Assembly: GCF_007860075.1 (NCBI RefSeq)
Contig: NZ_SJPP01000001.1
Location: 2,763,490 to 2,827,489 of the forward strand
Source: Symmachiella macrocystis
GTDB lineage: Bacteria > Planctomycetota > Planctomycetia > Planctomycetales > Planctomycetaceae
DNA: 64,000 bases
Reading direction: 5' to 3'
Under the pieces are notes generated by a model that ran no database searches, was not told the DNA's origin, and saw nothing but the letters and a program-made list of their open reading frames with translations. Shown piece after piece: positions 21,201 through 28,106 of the stretch. The position numbers and the translations under genes were made by a program. The first letter of the stretch is position 1. Every line of letters starts with the position of its first letter.

Positions 21201-24200
21201 GCAACGATCAACCCGACAACCGGACAGCTGGCGCTCGATTACGCGGCCGACACCAACGGTTCATCAACAATCACGGTCCAAGCGACCGACACGGGCGGGT
21301 TGAGCATCAGCCAGACGTTCATCGTGGATGTGGCGGCGGTGAACGACGACCCGCAAGTAAATCCCGCGACGCTCAACACTGACGAAGACACGCCGGTCGA
21401 AATCGACTTGCGTACGCTGGTGGACGACATCGAGACGGCCGATGACGATCTTGTGTTCAACGTATCTGGTGCGGTGAATGGTACGGTCGAACTGCTGGCC
21501 GATGGTCACACGGCGCGGTTCACACCGGGTGCGGATTACAACGGCGCAGCATCGTTCGTCTACGACGTGACGGATACAGGTGATGGTGGTGCGGCTGCGA
21601 TCACGTCCGCTCCGCAGACCATCGATATCAATGTGGCCGCGGTGAATGACGATCCGGTGGCGACGGGAACGACGCTGAATACCGACGAAGACACGCCGGT
21701 GGAGATCGACCTACGAACGCTGGTTGAAGATTTGGAAACCGCCGATGACGATCTCGTGTTCAACGTTTCTGGCGCGGTGAATGGTACGGTCGAACTGCTG
21801 GCCGATGGTTACACGGCACGATTCACACCAGGTGCGAACTACAACGGCCCGGCATCGTTCAACTATGACGTGACGGACACGGGCGATGGCAGCGCTGCGG
21901 CAATCACGTCCGCTCCGCAAACCGTCGACGTCACTGTGGCCGCTGTGAATGATGCTCCAGTTGCCGGTGCGACGACGCTGAATACGAATGAAGACACAGC
22001 GGTGGAGATTGATCTACGAACGCTGGTTGACGATGTTGAAACGGCGGGCGACGACCTGCTTTTTAGTGTGTCGGGTGCTGCGAACGGCACGGTGGAATTG
22101 CTCGCCGATGGTTATACGGCACGGTTCACGCCGGGTGCGAATTACAACGGTGCGGCCTCGTTTGATTACGACGTGACTGATTCCGGGGATGGTGTTGATA
22201 CGCCCTTCACAAGCGATCCGGTGACGATCGATGTGACGGTCAGTGCGACGAATGATACTCCTGTAGCCACTGGAGCGACGCTGAATACTGTTGAAGACAC
22301 GCCGGTCGAAATTGACCTGCGGACGTTGGTGGACGATGTCGAAACGGCTGACGACGACCTGGAGTTCTTCGAGTTCAATGCGATCAACGGCACGGTAGAG
22401 AGATTGGCCGACGGATTTACAGTACGGTTCACACCGACAGCCAATTATCACGGTCCGGCTTCCTTCGACTATCAGGTCACGGACAGGGGAGACGGCGGTG
22501 ATGAATTTATCACCGTGGGGCCGCTCACGATCGAAATCAACATCGCCGCTGTGAATGACGATCCGGTAGCCGACACGACGACGCTAAATACCGACGAAGA
22601 CACACCAGTGGAGATTGACCTGCGAACGCTGGTGGACGATGTTGAAACAGCCGATGTTGATCTGCTGTTCAACGTCTCCAGCGCGGTCAACGGCAGCGTG
22701 GAATTGTTAGCCGATGGATACACTGCACGGTTTACGCCGGGTGCGAATTACAACGGCGCAGCCACATTTGACTACGACGTGACGGACGCGGGCGACGGTG
22801 GTGATGCAGCGATTACTACTGGCCCATTGACGATCGACGTGAGCGTCGCTGCGGTGAACGACGACCCGGTGGCAGATTTCACAACTTTGACGACCGATGA
22901 AGATACTCCGGTGGAGATCGATCTGCGAACGTTGGTAGAGGATGTGGAGACAGCCGACGACGATCTGATCTTCAGTGTGTCAGGCGCCGTGAACGGCACG
23001 GTGGAATTGCTGGCCAATGGTTATACGGCCCGGTTCACTCCCGGTGCCAACTACAACGGCCCGGCCTCATTTGAATACGACGTGACGGATGCAGGTGATG
23101 GCGGTGATGCTCCCATAACGGTTAGTCCGGTCACGATCGACGTGATTGTGACACCGGTGAATGACGATCCGGTCGCGACAGGAACAACCTTAGCGACCGA
23201 GGAAGACACATCTGTTGAAATCGATCTGCGAACGTTGGTGGACGATCTCGAAACCGCTGATGATGACTTGGCCTTTAATGTCTCCAGCGCTGAGAACGGT
23301 ACGGTGGAATTGCTGGCCGATGGTTACACGGCACGGTTCACGCCGGGTGCGAATTACAACGGGGCAGCATCCTTCGTCTACGACGTGACGGATACGGGCG
23401 ATGGTGACGATCCTGGCATCATTGTGGGGCCGTTGACGATCGACATTAACGTGGCTGCGGTGAATGATGAGCCGGTGGCGACGGCAACCACCTTGGCGAC
23501 TGACGAAGACACACCGGTCGAGATCGACTTGCGAACGCTGGTGGAGGACGTCGAAACCGCTGATGATGATCTGTTCTTCAATGTGTCGGGTGCTGTGAAT
23601 GGTACGGTAAAACTACTCGCGGACGGTTACACGGCGCGGTTTACGCCAGGGGCGGATTACAACGGTCCGGCGTCGTTTGATTACGACGTGACCGACACAG
23701 GTGACGGCGGTGCCGCGGCAATCCTCGTTGGTCCGATCACGATCGATGTCAATGTTGGTGGCGACAATGATCAGCCGTTTGTGGAGACGCTGATTGACGA
23801 CGTTGCCGTTCTTGAAGACGCTCCCTCGAGCGTGATCGATCTGTTTGCCGCTTTTGGCGACCTGGAAGATGCTGACAGCGAATTGGACTTTGAAATCACG
23901 GCCAACAGCAACGCGTCGCTGTTTACCTCGGCAACGATTCACCCGACGACGGGACAGCTGGCGCTCGATTATGCGGCAGACACCAACGGTTCATCAACAA
24001 TCACGGTCCAAGCGACCGACACAGGCGGGCTGAGCATCAGCCAGACATTTGTGGTGGATGTGGCGGCGGTGAACGACGTTCCGCAAGCGGACGTCACGAC
24101 ATTCAACATCCTGGAAGACACACCGCTGGAAGTCGACCTGCGGACATTTGTTTCCGACGTCGAAACGGCCGCCGAAGATTTCGTGTTCAATGTCTCGGGC

Positions 24201-27200
24201 GCATTGAACGGTACCGTAGAACTGCTGGCGGACGGCCACACGGCTCGCTTTATACCGACAGCGAACTACAACGGTCCGGCCTCGTTTAACTACGATGTGA
24301 CGGACACCGGCGACGGGAGTGCAGCAGCAATCACGACCGGACCGCTCACCATGACGATCAACGTGGTCGCAGTGAATGATGATCCGGTCGCAACAGGAAC
24401 GACCTTGGCAACCGACGAAGACACGCCGGTGGAGGTCGACCTGCGGACGCTGGTGGAGGATGTTGAAACGGCCGATGATGATCTCGTGTTCAACGTGTCT
24501 GGGGCGGTGAATGGCACGGTCGAACTGTTAGCGGATGGCCACACGGCGCGGTTTACGCCGGGAGTGGATTACAACGGTGCGGCTTCGTTCGTCTATGACG
24601 TGACCGACACGGGTGATGGTGGTGATGCAGCGATCACGTCCGCTCCGCAGACCATCGACGTCAATGTGGCGGCGGTGAACGACGATCCAGTAGCTGTGGG
24701 AACGACTTTGGCGACCGGCGAAGACACGCCGGTGGAGATTGACCTGCGGACGTTGGTGGAGGATGTTGAAACGGTCGATGATGATCTCGTGTTCAACGTG
24801 TCCGGGGCGGTGAACGGTACGGTCGAATTGTTGGCCGATGGTCACACGGCGCGGTTTACGCCCGGTGCGAATTACAATGGTCCGGCTTCCTTCGTCTATG
24901 ACGTGATGGATACAGGCGACGGTGCGGATCCGGGGATTCTTGTGGGTCCGATTGCAATCGACATCAACGTCGCTGCGGTGAATGATGATCCGGTGGCAAT
25001 AGGGACGACTTTGGCGACTGACGAAGATACGCCGGTGGAGATTGACCTGCGAACGTTGGTGGAGGATGTCGAAACCGTCGATGATGATCTGGTCTTAAGT
25101 GTGTCCGGCGCCGTGAACGGCACAGTGGAACTACTGGCGGATGGTTATACGGCGCGGTTTACACCGGGAGCGAATTACAACGGCGCGGCGTCGTTTGGTT
25201 ATGACGTGACGGATGGTGGAGACAACGGTGCGATTTCGATCACGTCCGCTCTACAAACCGTCGACGTCAATGTGGCTGCAGTGAACGATGATCCGGTGTC
25301 GAATTCCACGACGCTTGCGACTGACGAAGACACGTCGGTGGAAATCGATCTGCGGACGCTCGTTGATGACGTGGAGACGGCTGATGATGATCTGGTGTTC
25401 AACGTATCCGGTGCGGTCAACGGCAGTGTGGAGTTACTGTCCGACGGTTACACGGCGCGGTTCACGCCAGTTGCAGACTACAACGGTCCGGCCTCGTTTG
25501 TCTACGACGTGACGGACAGCGGGGATGGCGAGGACCCCTCGATCTTCGTGGGCCCGATCACGATCGACATCAACGTCGCAGCAGTCAATGACGATCCGGT
25601 GGCGACAGGGACGACTTTATCGACCGATGAAGACACACCGGTTGAGATCGACTTGCGAACGTTGGTTGCCGATGTGGAGACGTCCGATGATGATCTGATC
25701 TTCAGTGTGTCGGGTGCGGTCAACGGCAGTGTGGAACTGCTAACCGATGGTTATACAGCACGGTTCACGCCCGGAGCGGATTACAACGGCCCGGCAGCGT
25801 TTGTCTATGACGTGACCGACACGGGTGACGGCAGTGACGACCCCATTACGGTCGGACCGGTCACAATCGATGTAACCGTCGGCGGCGACAATGATCGACC
25901 GTTTGTGGAAAGTCCGATTGGCGATATTGCTGTTGTTGAGGATGCCCCGTCGAGTTTGATCGATTTGTTTGTCGCCTTCGAAGATTTGGAAGATGCGGAC
26001 AGTGAGTTGGACTTTGAGATCACAGCCAACAGCAACGCATCGCTGTTTGCCTCAGCAACGATTAACCCGACGACGGGTCAATTGACACTCGATTACGCGG
26101 CGGACACCAACGGTTCATCAACAATCACGGTCCAAGCGACCGACACAGGCGGGCTGAGCATCAGCCAGACGTTCATCGTGGACGTGGCTGCGGTGAACGA
26201 CGATCCGGTGGCTGTGGGAACGACCTTGGCGACTGACGAAGACACGCCGGTCGAAATCGACTTGCGTACACTGGTGGACGATATCGAGACGGCCGACGAC
26301 GATCTTCTGTTCAGCGTCTCCGGCGCGGTCAACGGCACGGTGGAACTGCTGGCCAATGGTTACACGGCGCGGTTTACGCCGGGTGCGGATTACAACGGCG
26401 GAGCATCGTTCGTCTACGACGTGACGGATACGGGAGATGGCGCCGCAGCGGCGATCACGTCCGCTCCTCAAACGATCGATGTCAATGTGGCTGCGGTGAA
26501 CGACGATCCGGTGGCGACAGAGACGACATTGGCGACCGACGAAGACACGCCGGTCGAAATCGACTTGCGTACGCTGGTGGACGACATCGAGACGGCCGAC
26601 GACGATCTTCTGTTCAGCGTCTCCGGAGCTGTACATGGCACGGTGGAACTGCTGGCCAATGGTTACACGGCGCGGTTTACGCCGGGTGCGGATTACAACG
26701 GCGGAGCATCGTTCGTCTACGACGTGACGGATACGGGAGATGGCGCCGCAGCGGCGATCACGTCCGATCCGCAAATCATTGACGTCAACGTCGCTGCGGT
26801 GAATGACGACCCGGTGGCGACGGGAACGACGCTGAATACCGACGAAGACACGCCGGTGGAGATTGATCTGCGGACGCTGGTGGACGATGTTGAAACGGTT
26901 GACGATGATTTGCTCTTCACCGTTTCGGGTGCTGTTAACGGCAGCGTGGAACTGTTAGCGGACGGCCACACCGCGAGGTTCACACCGGGTGCGAATTACA
27001 ACGGCCTAGCCTCGTTTGATTACGATGTGACGGATACGGGCGATGGCAGTGATGCGTCGATTACAAGTGGCCCGTTGACGATCGATGTTAACGTCGCCGC
27101 GGTGAATGATGATCCTATAGTTAGCACAACAACACTCAACACCGATGAAGATACCCCCGTGGAGATGGACTTGCGAACGCTGGTTGAGGATGTGGAGACG

Positions 27201-28004
27201 GCCGATGATGATCTTGTCTTCAGTGTGTCAGGTGCGGTGAATGGAAGCGTGGAATTACTGGCCGACGGCTACACGGCGCGGTTTACACCGGGTGCGGACT
27301 ACAACGGTCCGGCGTCGTTTGATTACGATGTGACCGACACCGGCGATGGCAGCGCGGCTGCGATCACGTCGGGACCGGTGACGATTGATGTCAATGTCGC
27401 TGCGGTGAATGAATTTACGATCATCGACGTGTCGGTGAACGATGGCGAAGAGAACCGTTCGAATGTGCGGCAGATCACCGTCACGTTCAGTGACGATACG
27501 AACATCGGGGCGTTGATCGCCAGCGGTGAGATCGTGGATATTATTCAGATCTACGGTTTGACGAATTCTCCGTCGACGGAAGTTGTCCTGTCCGCCGACC
27601 GGTTTGTTTGGGACGATTCGACGAATTCAGTCACGGTCGACCTGACCGTGGACGGATTTGGTGGTAGCGGTCAAACTCTCTTGAGCAATGACAACTATGC
27701 ACTGCGGATTCAGACGGGCGAAATCCTCAACCCACAACTTGTCGATGCGGTCTTGCAGGATACGGACGGTGTTGACGACGGAATCTATGATTATCGATTC
27801 CATCGCCTGGAAGGTGACATTGACGGCGACCGGAGTGTGGGAGCCTCTGATGCGATGAAGCTCATCGCAAACTTTGGCCAGTTCAATACGGACGCCGATG
27901 CCAATGGTGATGGACAAGTGAACATTCTGGACTTCTGGTCCGTCTACGGAAATATCGGCAGCTCACTTCCTGATGATATTTTCTTGGAATCGGAACAATA
28001 TTGA
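9243..28004 (+). CDS. Giant secreted multidomain protein: Calx-beta, FG-GAP and NHL propellers, zincin, cadherin array, dockerin
   Basis: The 6253-residue protein is one uninterrupted frame. The N-terminus is basic (SQRRRRNRSWRKF) and leads to LEDRTLLAG at about 48-56, the LE-x-R-x-LL motif of planctomycete secreted proteins. Order of modules: Calx-beta split by a seven-bladed FG-GAP propeller (57-515); a second such pair (519-981); a plain Calx-beta (982-1096); Calx-beta split by a six-bladed NHL propeller (1100-1519); two CARDB-like repeats (1521-1780); an SdrD-like B domain split by a zincin (HEIGHALGLG, about 1978) and a Calx-beta (1781-2230); cadherin-like units; another Calx-beta with a six-bladed NHL insert (2636-3020); and further cadherin-like units to about 6054. 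A dockerin with DGDRSVGASD and DANGDGQVNILD closes the protein (6190-6241). Many DxDGDGD sites imply calcium binding. It is probably cell-surface or extracellular; the role (adhesion or matrix) is inferred. ATG 9243 has GGGA about 10 nt upstream. Confidence 0.92.
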   Translation: MSFWSLLTTSWARSQRYTRLTSQRRRRNRSWRKFSTCRRQIPLSLEGLEDRTLLAGSLTIGDLSISEGDAGTSTFEFTVDRTGSSSGVITVDFETGGGNATPVQTFFNEQTLSTTADRAESVSSADVDGDGDTDILSVSYFSDTIHWYENLGGGVFTTHTVTTSANGAEDVTSGDFDGDGDTDILTASREDNTIAWYENDGNENFTFHAIDTAVAGEKRVAVADLDGDGDLDAMASSDFDHTVFWYENDGNGNFTTRVVTSIANQVNAFEATDLDGDGDLDVLASNPGDNTISWFENDGDENFTRHVIFVAPNEATPTAVSSADIDDDGDLDVVAVYDGDYTITWFENDGSENFTFQEIRTTPDGVRDVRTADMDGDGDVDVVVSVGGDDAGIQWHENLGRNFWTSHTVSAGKLVAPTLFTDDLDGDGNLEILSASTVDDTIHWYENQKLGDYIATSGSLMFADGVTQQTITVVVNGDVEHEEDEYLLVSLSNTVGGSVDDGQARGTILDDDALPGASVSISDAILTEGDLLAKTFEFTVTRSGDTSGETTVDFTTADGTALGIVDVSTEFSRFEEHLIDNTADGARSVQVADVDGDGDLDMVSSSRNDDTLAWYENDGNENYTFHEIVILGDVYGVATADIDGDGDLDIIATSYARNEVNIYKNDGSENFTGQTISVAGQVDRPSDVKVVDLDEDGDLDIVVSVNFNSILVWYESNGAGGFTYHTVSNGVTRAEDFEVIDLDQDGDLDFVGSTLNPRQVLWFENDGSENFTKHIIADADWAIESVWAADMDGDGDLDVLTGSTYAIDWYENDGNQNFTHYVVDDFAGSSNSVATADIDGDGDLDVVAATASLSQIAWYENLGYGNFRFHYISTVSVGVEKIILTDIDGDGDVDVAAASFGDDSIRWFENNGGVIGERGDYQTTNGSLTFLADETEKTITVQVAGDFDDEANETFFVNLSNVAGGVIDDGQGEGRILNDDVRELFISDVTYVEGNLGTKNFNFVVTRPGSTSERLRVRFGLEAGSAREDFGPTAQWGWEGSIIFEPGVSEIIIAVPVYSDLVVEPDESFGVFFYEVNDTIITGDWAVGTILNDDAPPPAQPTISISDVTVTEGAGLGGGEFVDAFVSSGEGGVNVPRSLTFGPDGNLYVGSTVGVFRYDGQTGEPLSTPLNHGAEFILDNDGGVQTFDAVAFGPDDNVYTLGDGVHRFNPVDGTFVDTFIPADQVLNARTMFFGEDGLLYVLIGQSSLPDQVLRFDAVTGGFVDIFVGDDPLTGGVDETGGLTGVQDMVFGPDGDLYVVNDTRNDSTAGVLRYDGDTGAFLGRFAAIPGPRVPIGLTFSADGSLLFVTDRSGSSVMQIDATTGELIDDFVAPGAGGLDDISDIQIGADGNLYVISTGTNEVLRFNGPAGSMASFTVTRSGDTSGEATVDFMTVEASASALVDRVFVDPLFDSAEAGKDYAATDGTLTFAAGETQRTIVVQILGDTFFEDDETFSVVLNNASGAVIDDGEGVATIQNDDSPLPDLAPAIVDGVWDSPIVVSTVTGTNTDAPVFNATDNLYVDLGVANFGIADAGPFSVTLRIDGSTITTLTRSTSLGVNEFALDFQDIAIGTLSNGIHTIELIIDSTGSVDEGLSGGEDNNVFYKVINVGAAGYADIGSGLAAGWDNPIVISKESGTNTSTPLLLTTDDIYVDLGSGNFGTIPSGSYSVTLTLDGEEVTTLQQTGTLGVFNFAGFEDIFLGRLLAGEHTLEMTLDSGDDVDEGPLGEDNNVFSRTFTVFEPSTLSGVKWNDTNGDGVQDAVEDPLAGFVVYLDINGNGVRDVADEPFTTTNAQGEYEFTNLLPGTYTVAVEYPDGTDRVQTFPGSQAESQAGFDIDFQFLTAALSPEQEQLFLDAAAIWESIIVGDLSDMVSPDGFFVDDFLIDVFVISIDGVGNTLGQGGLTTGTGWSHEGTLLPLRGLVQLDIADIDHPELFGTILHEIGHALGLGALWDDAGLLVGAGTSDPQYIGAEAVQQYADIFNISASSVPVENVGGPGSVGSHWRETVFDNELMTSISDPNAVLSLVTVGALADLGYEVDYNQAQSYRPPGTNLPFVTVDTVISTIDEEGATAGAFTFTRTDTTSGALEVHYSIGGTATAGSDFEVLSGVATILDGDSSVTVDLTPLTDGAAEGLETIVITVESGSGYTVGAPRYATVTIEDDELVEPVIPLSYTVTVHPGETIGHLDFGSRIPTSVPPFIEAQIDDVTVAEDANSTIVDLFAAFGDTEDTDAELSYRVSDNTNPTLFASLNIAAGMLTLDYAANANGTATLTIEAMDTTGQTVTQSFDVTIMAVNDDPVIVSTSVDAVEDTILDVDLRTLVDDIETDDDDLVFNVSGAVNGSVELLADGYTARFTPAFNFNGAAEFTYDVTDTGDGSSPAITSAPQTLNINVAAVNDIPQGDVTEFNILEDNVLEVDLQNFVGDVETAIEDFSFSVSAAVNGSVELLADGHTARFTPTSNFNGAATFDYFLTDTGDGDAPPITSGPLTMDVNVAAVNDDPIVNGTTLNTDEDTAVEFDLRTLVDDVETADDDLIFSVSEAVNGSVELLSDGYTARFTPGANFNGAAAFNYDVTDTGDGGSPAITSAPQTIDVNVIPAAFVPEVTLDVSSNTVEETGGNVTITATLSGISTEDVTVFLGFGGTADDFIEGRSLLVSNGATNSVLRYDGATGAYLDEYFTGAAGDMIIGPNGDFYVANVATNSILRYDGATGAPLGTFASGGGLSGPRGLVFGPDGNLYVTSSQTDSVLRYNGTTGAFIDQFVAPQSGDLGEPIGLAFGADGNLYVSNQGRGGRRGPYNVLVFNGTTGAFIKELFEDGAGSLDEPTGLAFGPDGNLYLIDEPDNEILRFNSTTGAYIDTFASGGGLSAPTDFTFGPDGNLYVSSASGEILKYDGTTGDFLGSVVSGGGLTNPLGLLFVAAAGDYTLSGRSIVIEAGSLSGSITITAVADDLDEGSETVIVDITDVTGGTELGEQQVTTTIVEEIGANQPPTTTGIADVTVDEDAALTQIDLFAAFDDAEDTDQQLTYEVVGNSNAALFTTVSISPATGILTLDYAPNLHGVADITIRATDLGGDFVETTFAVTVNAVNDAPVFSGLTLNLNEDERIDFFLTSYVTDVETLGGDLVFDIIGVDHIVLNFASDGDATVLPVPNYNGPASFEFTVMDTGDGADGSITVGPFIVNINYAPVNDAPVAETTTLNTDQETAVDINLRTLVDDVETSDGALTFSVSNAVNGTVELLANGYTARFTPAAGYNGPASFDYEVTDTGDNGDAPLTSGPVTIAVIVANVNQTPVAVGTTLNTNEDTAVEIDLRTLVDDAETADDDLVFSVSGAVNGTVELLSDGYTARYTPGADYNGAASFLYDVTDTGDGIHSPITVGPVVINVNVAAVNDAPIYIFTTLNLNEDERFDFSLTSLISDVETTGRDLVFDITDVGNIILNWDSLHFATVIPVPDYNNFGWFQFTVTDTGDGADGPVTVGPFIVNIIIAPVNDAPVAETTTLNTTEGTGVAIDLRSLADDVETADNDLAFSVSNAVNGTVELLANGYTAVFTPADGYNGPAAFNYEVTDTGDNGDAPISSGPVTIDVNVAAVNQAPVAVSTTLNTNEDTAVEINLRTLVEDDETADDDLVFSVSGAVNGTVELLADGYTARFTPGADYFGPASFQYDVTDTGDSGAEPITVGPIVNTVVIAAENDTPAIELVLSNFDVNEDAPPTVLDLFTYFSDIEDPDEDLVFEVTGNTDAALFENVSIDDVTGELTLEYAANAAGLTVITVRATDTGGLFVEQTFRIIVEDVNDPPVASTTTLNTTEDTAVEIDLRTLVEDVETEDDDFTFAVSNPVNGTVELLPDGYTARFTPGEDFSGVAAFDYHVTDDGIRGDDPFVTVGPVTITVNVGGDNDQPFVETPIGDIAVIEDAPSSMVDLFAAFEDLEDADGELDFEITANSNASLFASATINPTTGQLALDYAADTNGSSTITVQATDTGGLSISQTFIVDVAAVNDDPQVNPATLNTDEDTPVEIDLRTLVDDIETADDDLVFNVSGAVNGTVELLADGHTARFTPGADYNGAASFVYDVTDTGDGGAAAITSAPQTIDINVAAVNDDPVATGTTLNTDEDTPVEIDLRTLVEDLETADDDLVFNVSGAVNGTVELLADGYTARFTPGANYNGPASFNYDVTDTGDGSAAAITSAPQTVDVTVAAVNDAPVAGATTLNTNEDTAVEIDLRTLVDDVETAGDDLLFSVSGAANGTVELLADGYTARFTPGANYNGAASFDYDVTDSGDGVDTPFTSDPVTIDVTVSATNDTPVATGATLNTVEDTPVEIDLRTLVDDVETADDDLEFFEFNAINGTVERLADGFTVRFTPTANYHGPASFDYQVTDRGDGGDEFITVGPLTIEINIAAVNDDPVADTTTLNTDEDTPVEIDLRTLVDDVETADVDLLFNVSSAVNGSVELLADGYTARFTPGANYNGAATFDYDVTDAGDGGDAAITTGPLTIDVSVAAVNDDPVADFTTLTTDEDTPVEIDLRTLVEDVETADDDLIFSVSGAVNGTVELLANGYTARFTPGANYNGPASFEYDVTDAGDGGDAPITVSPVTIDVIVTPVNDDPVATGTTLATEEDTSVEIDLRTLVDDLETADDDLAFNVSSAENGTVELLADGYTARFTPGANYNGAASFVYDVTDTGDGDDPGIIVGPLTIDINVAAVNDEPVATATTLATDEDTPVEIDLRTLVEDVETADDDLFFNVSGAVNGTVKLLADGYTARFTPGADYNGPASFDYDVTDTGDGGAAAILVGPITIDVNVGGDNDQPFVETLIDDVAVLEDAPSSVIDLFAAFGDLEDADSELDFEITANSNASLFTSATIHPTTGQLALDYAADTNGSSTITVQATDTGGLSISQTFVVDVAAVNDVPQADVTTFNILEDTPLEVDLRTFVSDVETAAEDFVFNVSGALNGTVELLADGHTARFIPTANYNGPASFNYDVTDTGDGSAAAITTGPLTMTINVVAVNDDPVATGTTLATDEDTPVEVDLRTLVEDVETADDDLVFNVSGAVNGTVELLADGHTARFTPGVDYNGAASFVYDVTDTGDGGDAAITSAPQTIDVNVAAVNDDPVAVGTTLATGEDTPVEIDLRTLVEDVETVDDDLVFNVSGAVNGTVELLADGHTARFTPGANYNGPASFVYDVMDTGDGADPGILVGPIAIDINVAAVNDDPVAIGTTLATDEDTPVEIDLRTLVEDVETVDDDLVLSVSGAVNGTVELLADGYTARFTPGANYNGAASFGYDVTDGGDNGAISITSALQTVDVNVAAVNDDPVSNSTTLATDEDTSVEIDLRTLVDDVETADDDLVFNVSGAVNGSVELLSDGYTARFTPVADYNGPASFVYDVTDSGDGEDPSIFVGPITIDINVAAVNDDPVATGTTLSTDEDTPVEIDLRTLVADVETSDDDLIFSVSGAVNGSVELLTDGYTARFTPGADYNGPAAFVYDVTDTGDGSDDPITVGPVTIDVTVGGDNDRPFVESPIGDIAVVEDAPSSLIDLFVAFEDLEDADSELDFEITANSNASLFASATINPTTGQLTLDYAADTNGSSTITVQATDTGGLSISQTFIVDVAAVNDDPVAVGTTLATDEDTPVEIDLRTLVDDIETADDDLLFSVSGAVNGTVELLANGYTARFTPGADYNGGASFVYDVTDTGDGAAAAITSAPQTIDVNVAAVNDDPVATETTLATDEDTPVEIDLRTLVDDIETADDDLLFSVSGAVHGTVELLANGYTARFTPGADYNGGASFVYDVTDTGDGAAAAITSDPQIIDVNVAAVNDDPVATGTTLNTDEDTPVEIDLRTLVDDVETVDDDLLFTVSGAVNGSVELLADGHTARFTPGANYNGLASFDYDVTDTGDGSDASITSGPLTIDVNVAAVNDDPIVSTTTLNTDEDTPVEMDLRTLVEDVETADDDLVFSVSGAVNGSVELLADGYTARFTPGADYNGPASFDYDVTDTGDGSAAAITSGPVTIDVNVAAVNEFTIIDVSVNDGEENRSNVRQITVTFSDDTNIGALIASGEIVDIIQIYGLTNSPSTEVVLSADRFVWDDSTNSVTVDLTVDGFGGSGQTLLSNDNYALRIQTGEILNPQLVDAVLQDTDGVDDGIYDYRFHRLEGDIDGDRSVGASDAMKLIANFGQFNTDADANGDGQVNILDFWSVYGNIGSSLPDDIFLESEQY
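9598..10590 (+). other. Seven-bladed FG-GAP propeller inserted in a Calx-beta domain
   Basis: Seven successive blades of about 48 residues each carry a calcium loop of the type DVDGDGDTD, followed by a strand ending in WYEN or WFEN. Before the first blade the Calx-beta sequence stops after VDFETGGGNATP; it resumes after the last blade at GDYIATSG and runs to GTILDDD. Seven blades make a complete integrin-alpha-like propeller. Confidence 0.75.
10999..11990 (+). other. Second seven-bladed FG-GAP propeller inserted in a Calx-beta domain
   Basis: The arrangement repeats the first one. The Calx-beta half ends at VDFTTADGTA, seven DxDGDGDxD blades follow, and the domain resumes at GDYQTTNGSLTF and ends at GRILNDD. 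Blade 3 has DLDEDGD and blade 4 DLDQDGD, minor variants of the calcium loop. Confidence 0.75.
12598..13470 (+). other. Six-bladed NHL-type propeller inserted in a Calx-beta domain
   Basis: Six blades share the pattern FGPDGNLYV...VLRYDGxTGxF. The leading strand EFVDAFV would close the ring with the sixth blade. The host Calx-beta domain is interrupted early, after DVTVTEGAGLGG, and resumes at MASFTVTRSGDTSGEATVDF. Confidence 0.7.
14584..15930 (+). other. Split SdrD-like B domain enclosing a zincin and a Calx-beta domain
   Basis: The B-type domain starts SGVKWNDTNGDGVQDAVED and runs to VQTFPGSQ. Its expected closing strands, YTVTVHPGETIGHLDFGSR, appear only about 340 residues later. Between them lie a protease-like segment (from FDIDFQFL, with HEIGHALGLG at about residue 1978) and a Calx-beta domain. 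The zincin has HEXXHXXG but Ala in place of the third His of HEXXHXXGXXH, so its zinc site is variant or inactive. Confidence 0.65.
18609..20420 (+). repeat. Duplicated three-unit block (2 x 906 nt)
   Basis: Units at 18609, 18909 and 19212 (300, 303, 303 nt) are mirrored by units at 19515, 19815 and 20118 with the same three lengths. Shared unusual features show common descent: NLNEDERIDF versus NLNEDERFDF in the first unit, TVGPFIVNI at its end, and AETTTLNT in the second. Confidence 0.8.
26193..26798 (+). repeat. Two adjacent nearly identical 303-nt units
   Basis: Units 26193-26495 and 26496-26798 differ at few positions. They are identical over about 126 nt (26338-26463 against 26641-26766). 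This points to a recent duplication or gene conversion. Confidence 0.85.
27811..27963 (+). other. C-terminal type I dockerin module
   Basis: Two EF-hand-like calcium loops, DIDGDRSVGASD and DANGDGQVNILD, each followed by a helix, form a dockerin at the protein end. This is common in large secreted planctomycete proteins. No cohesin is seen in the window. Confidence 0.85.
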
Positions 28005-28106
28005 ATCGAATCGTTTGCGTGGATTAAAGAGACTGGGTTAAATGTAGGTAGGGCTGAATTGCGACCGTGACGTCCAACCAAGATATTGTTTAGAAAGCTC
28101 GTATTC

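Larger units (their letters stand above)
15943..27404 (+). repeat. Array of 34 cadherin-like units with 303/306-nt period
   Basis: I count 28 A-type units (pattern LRTLVDDVETADDDL, VNGTVELLADGYTARFTP, YDVTDTGDG) and six B-type units (pattern VEDAPSSxIDLFAAF, NASLF, LDYAADTNGSSTITV). The array is broken at 17149-18300 by the NHL-bearing Calx-beta domain. From 21033 on the spacing is exact: B, then eight A units, B, six A units, B, four A units, with 303 nt per A and 306 nt per B. Calcium-dependent or extended adhesin-like structure is the usual role of such arrays. Confidence 0.9.

Noticed and set aside
15943..27404. Regular DNA repeats that could suggest a CRISPR or satellite array
   Set aside because: The 303/306-nt period is in frame and encodes cadherin-like domains; there are no short repeats with unique spacers.
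16136..27505. Many minus-strand frames of about 65-90 codons recurring through the giant gene
   Set aside because: They recur with the same period as the sense repeat and are its antisense shadow.
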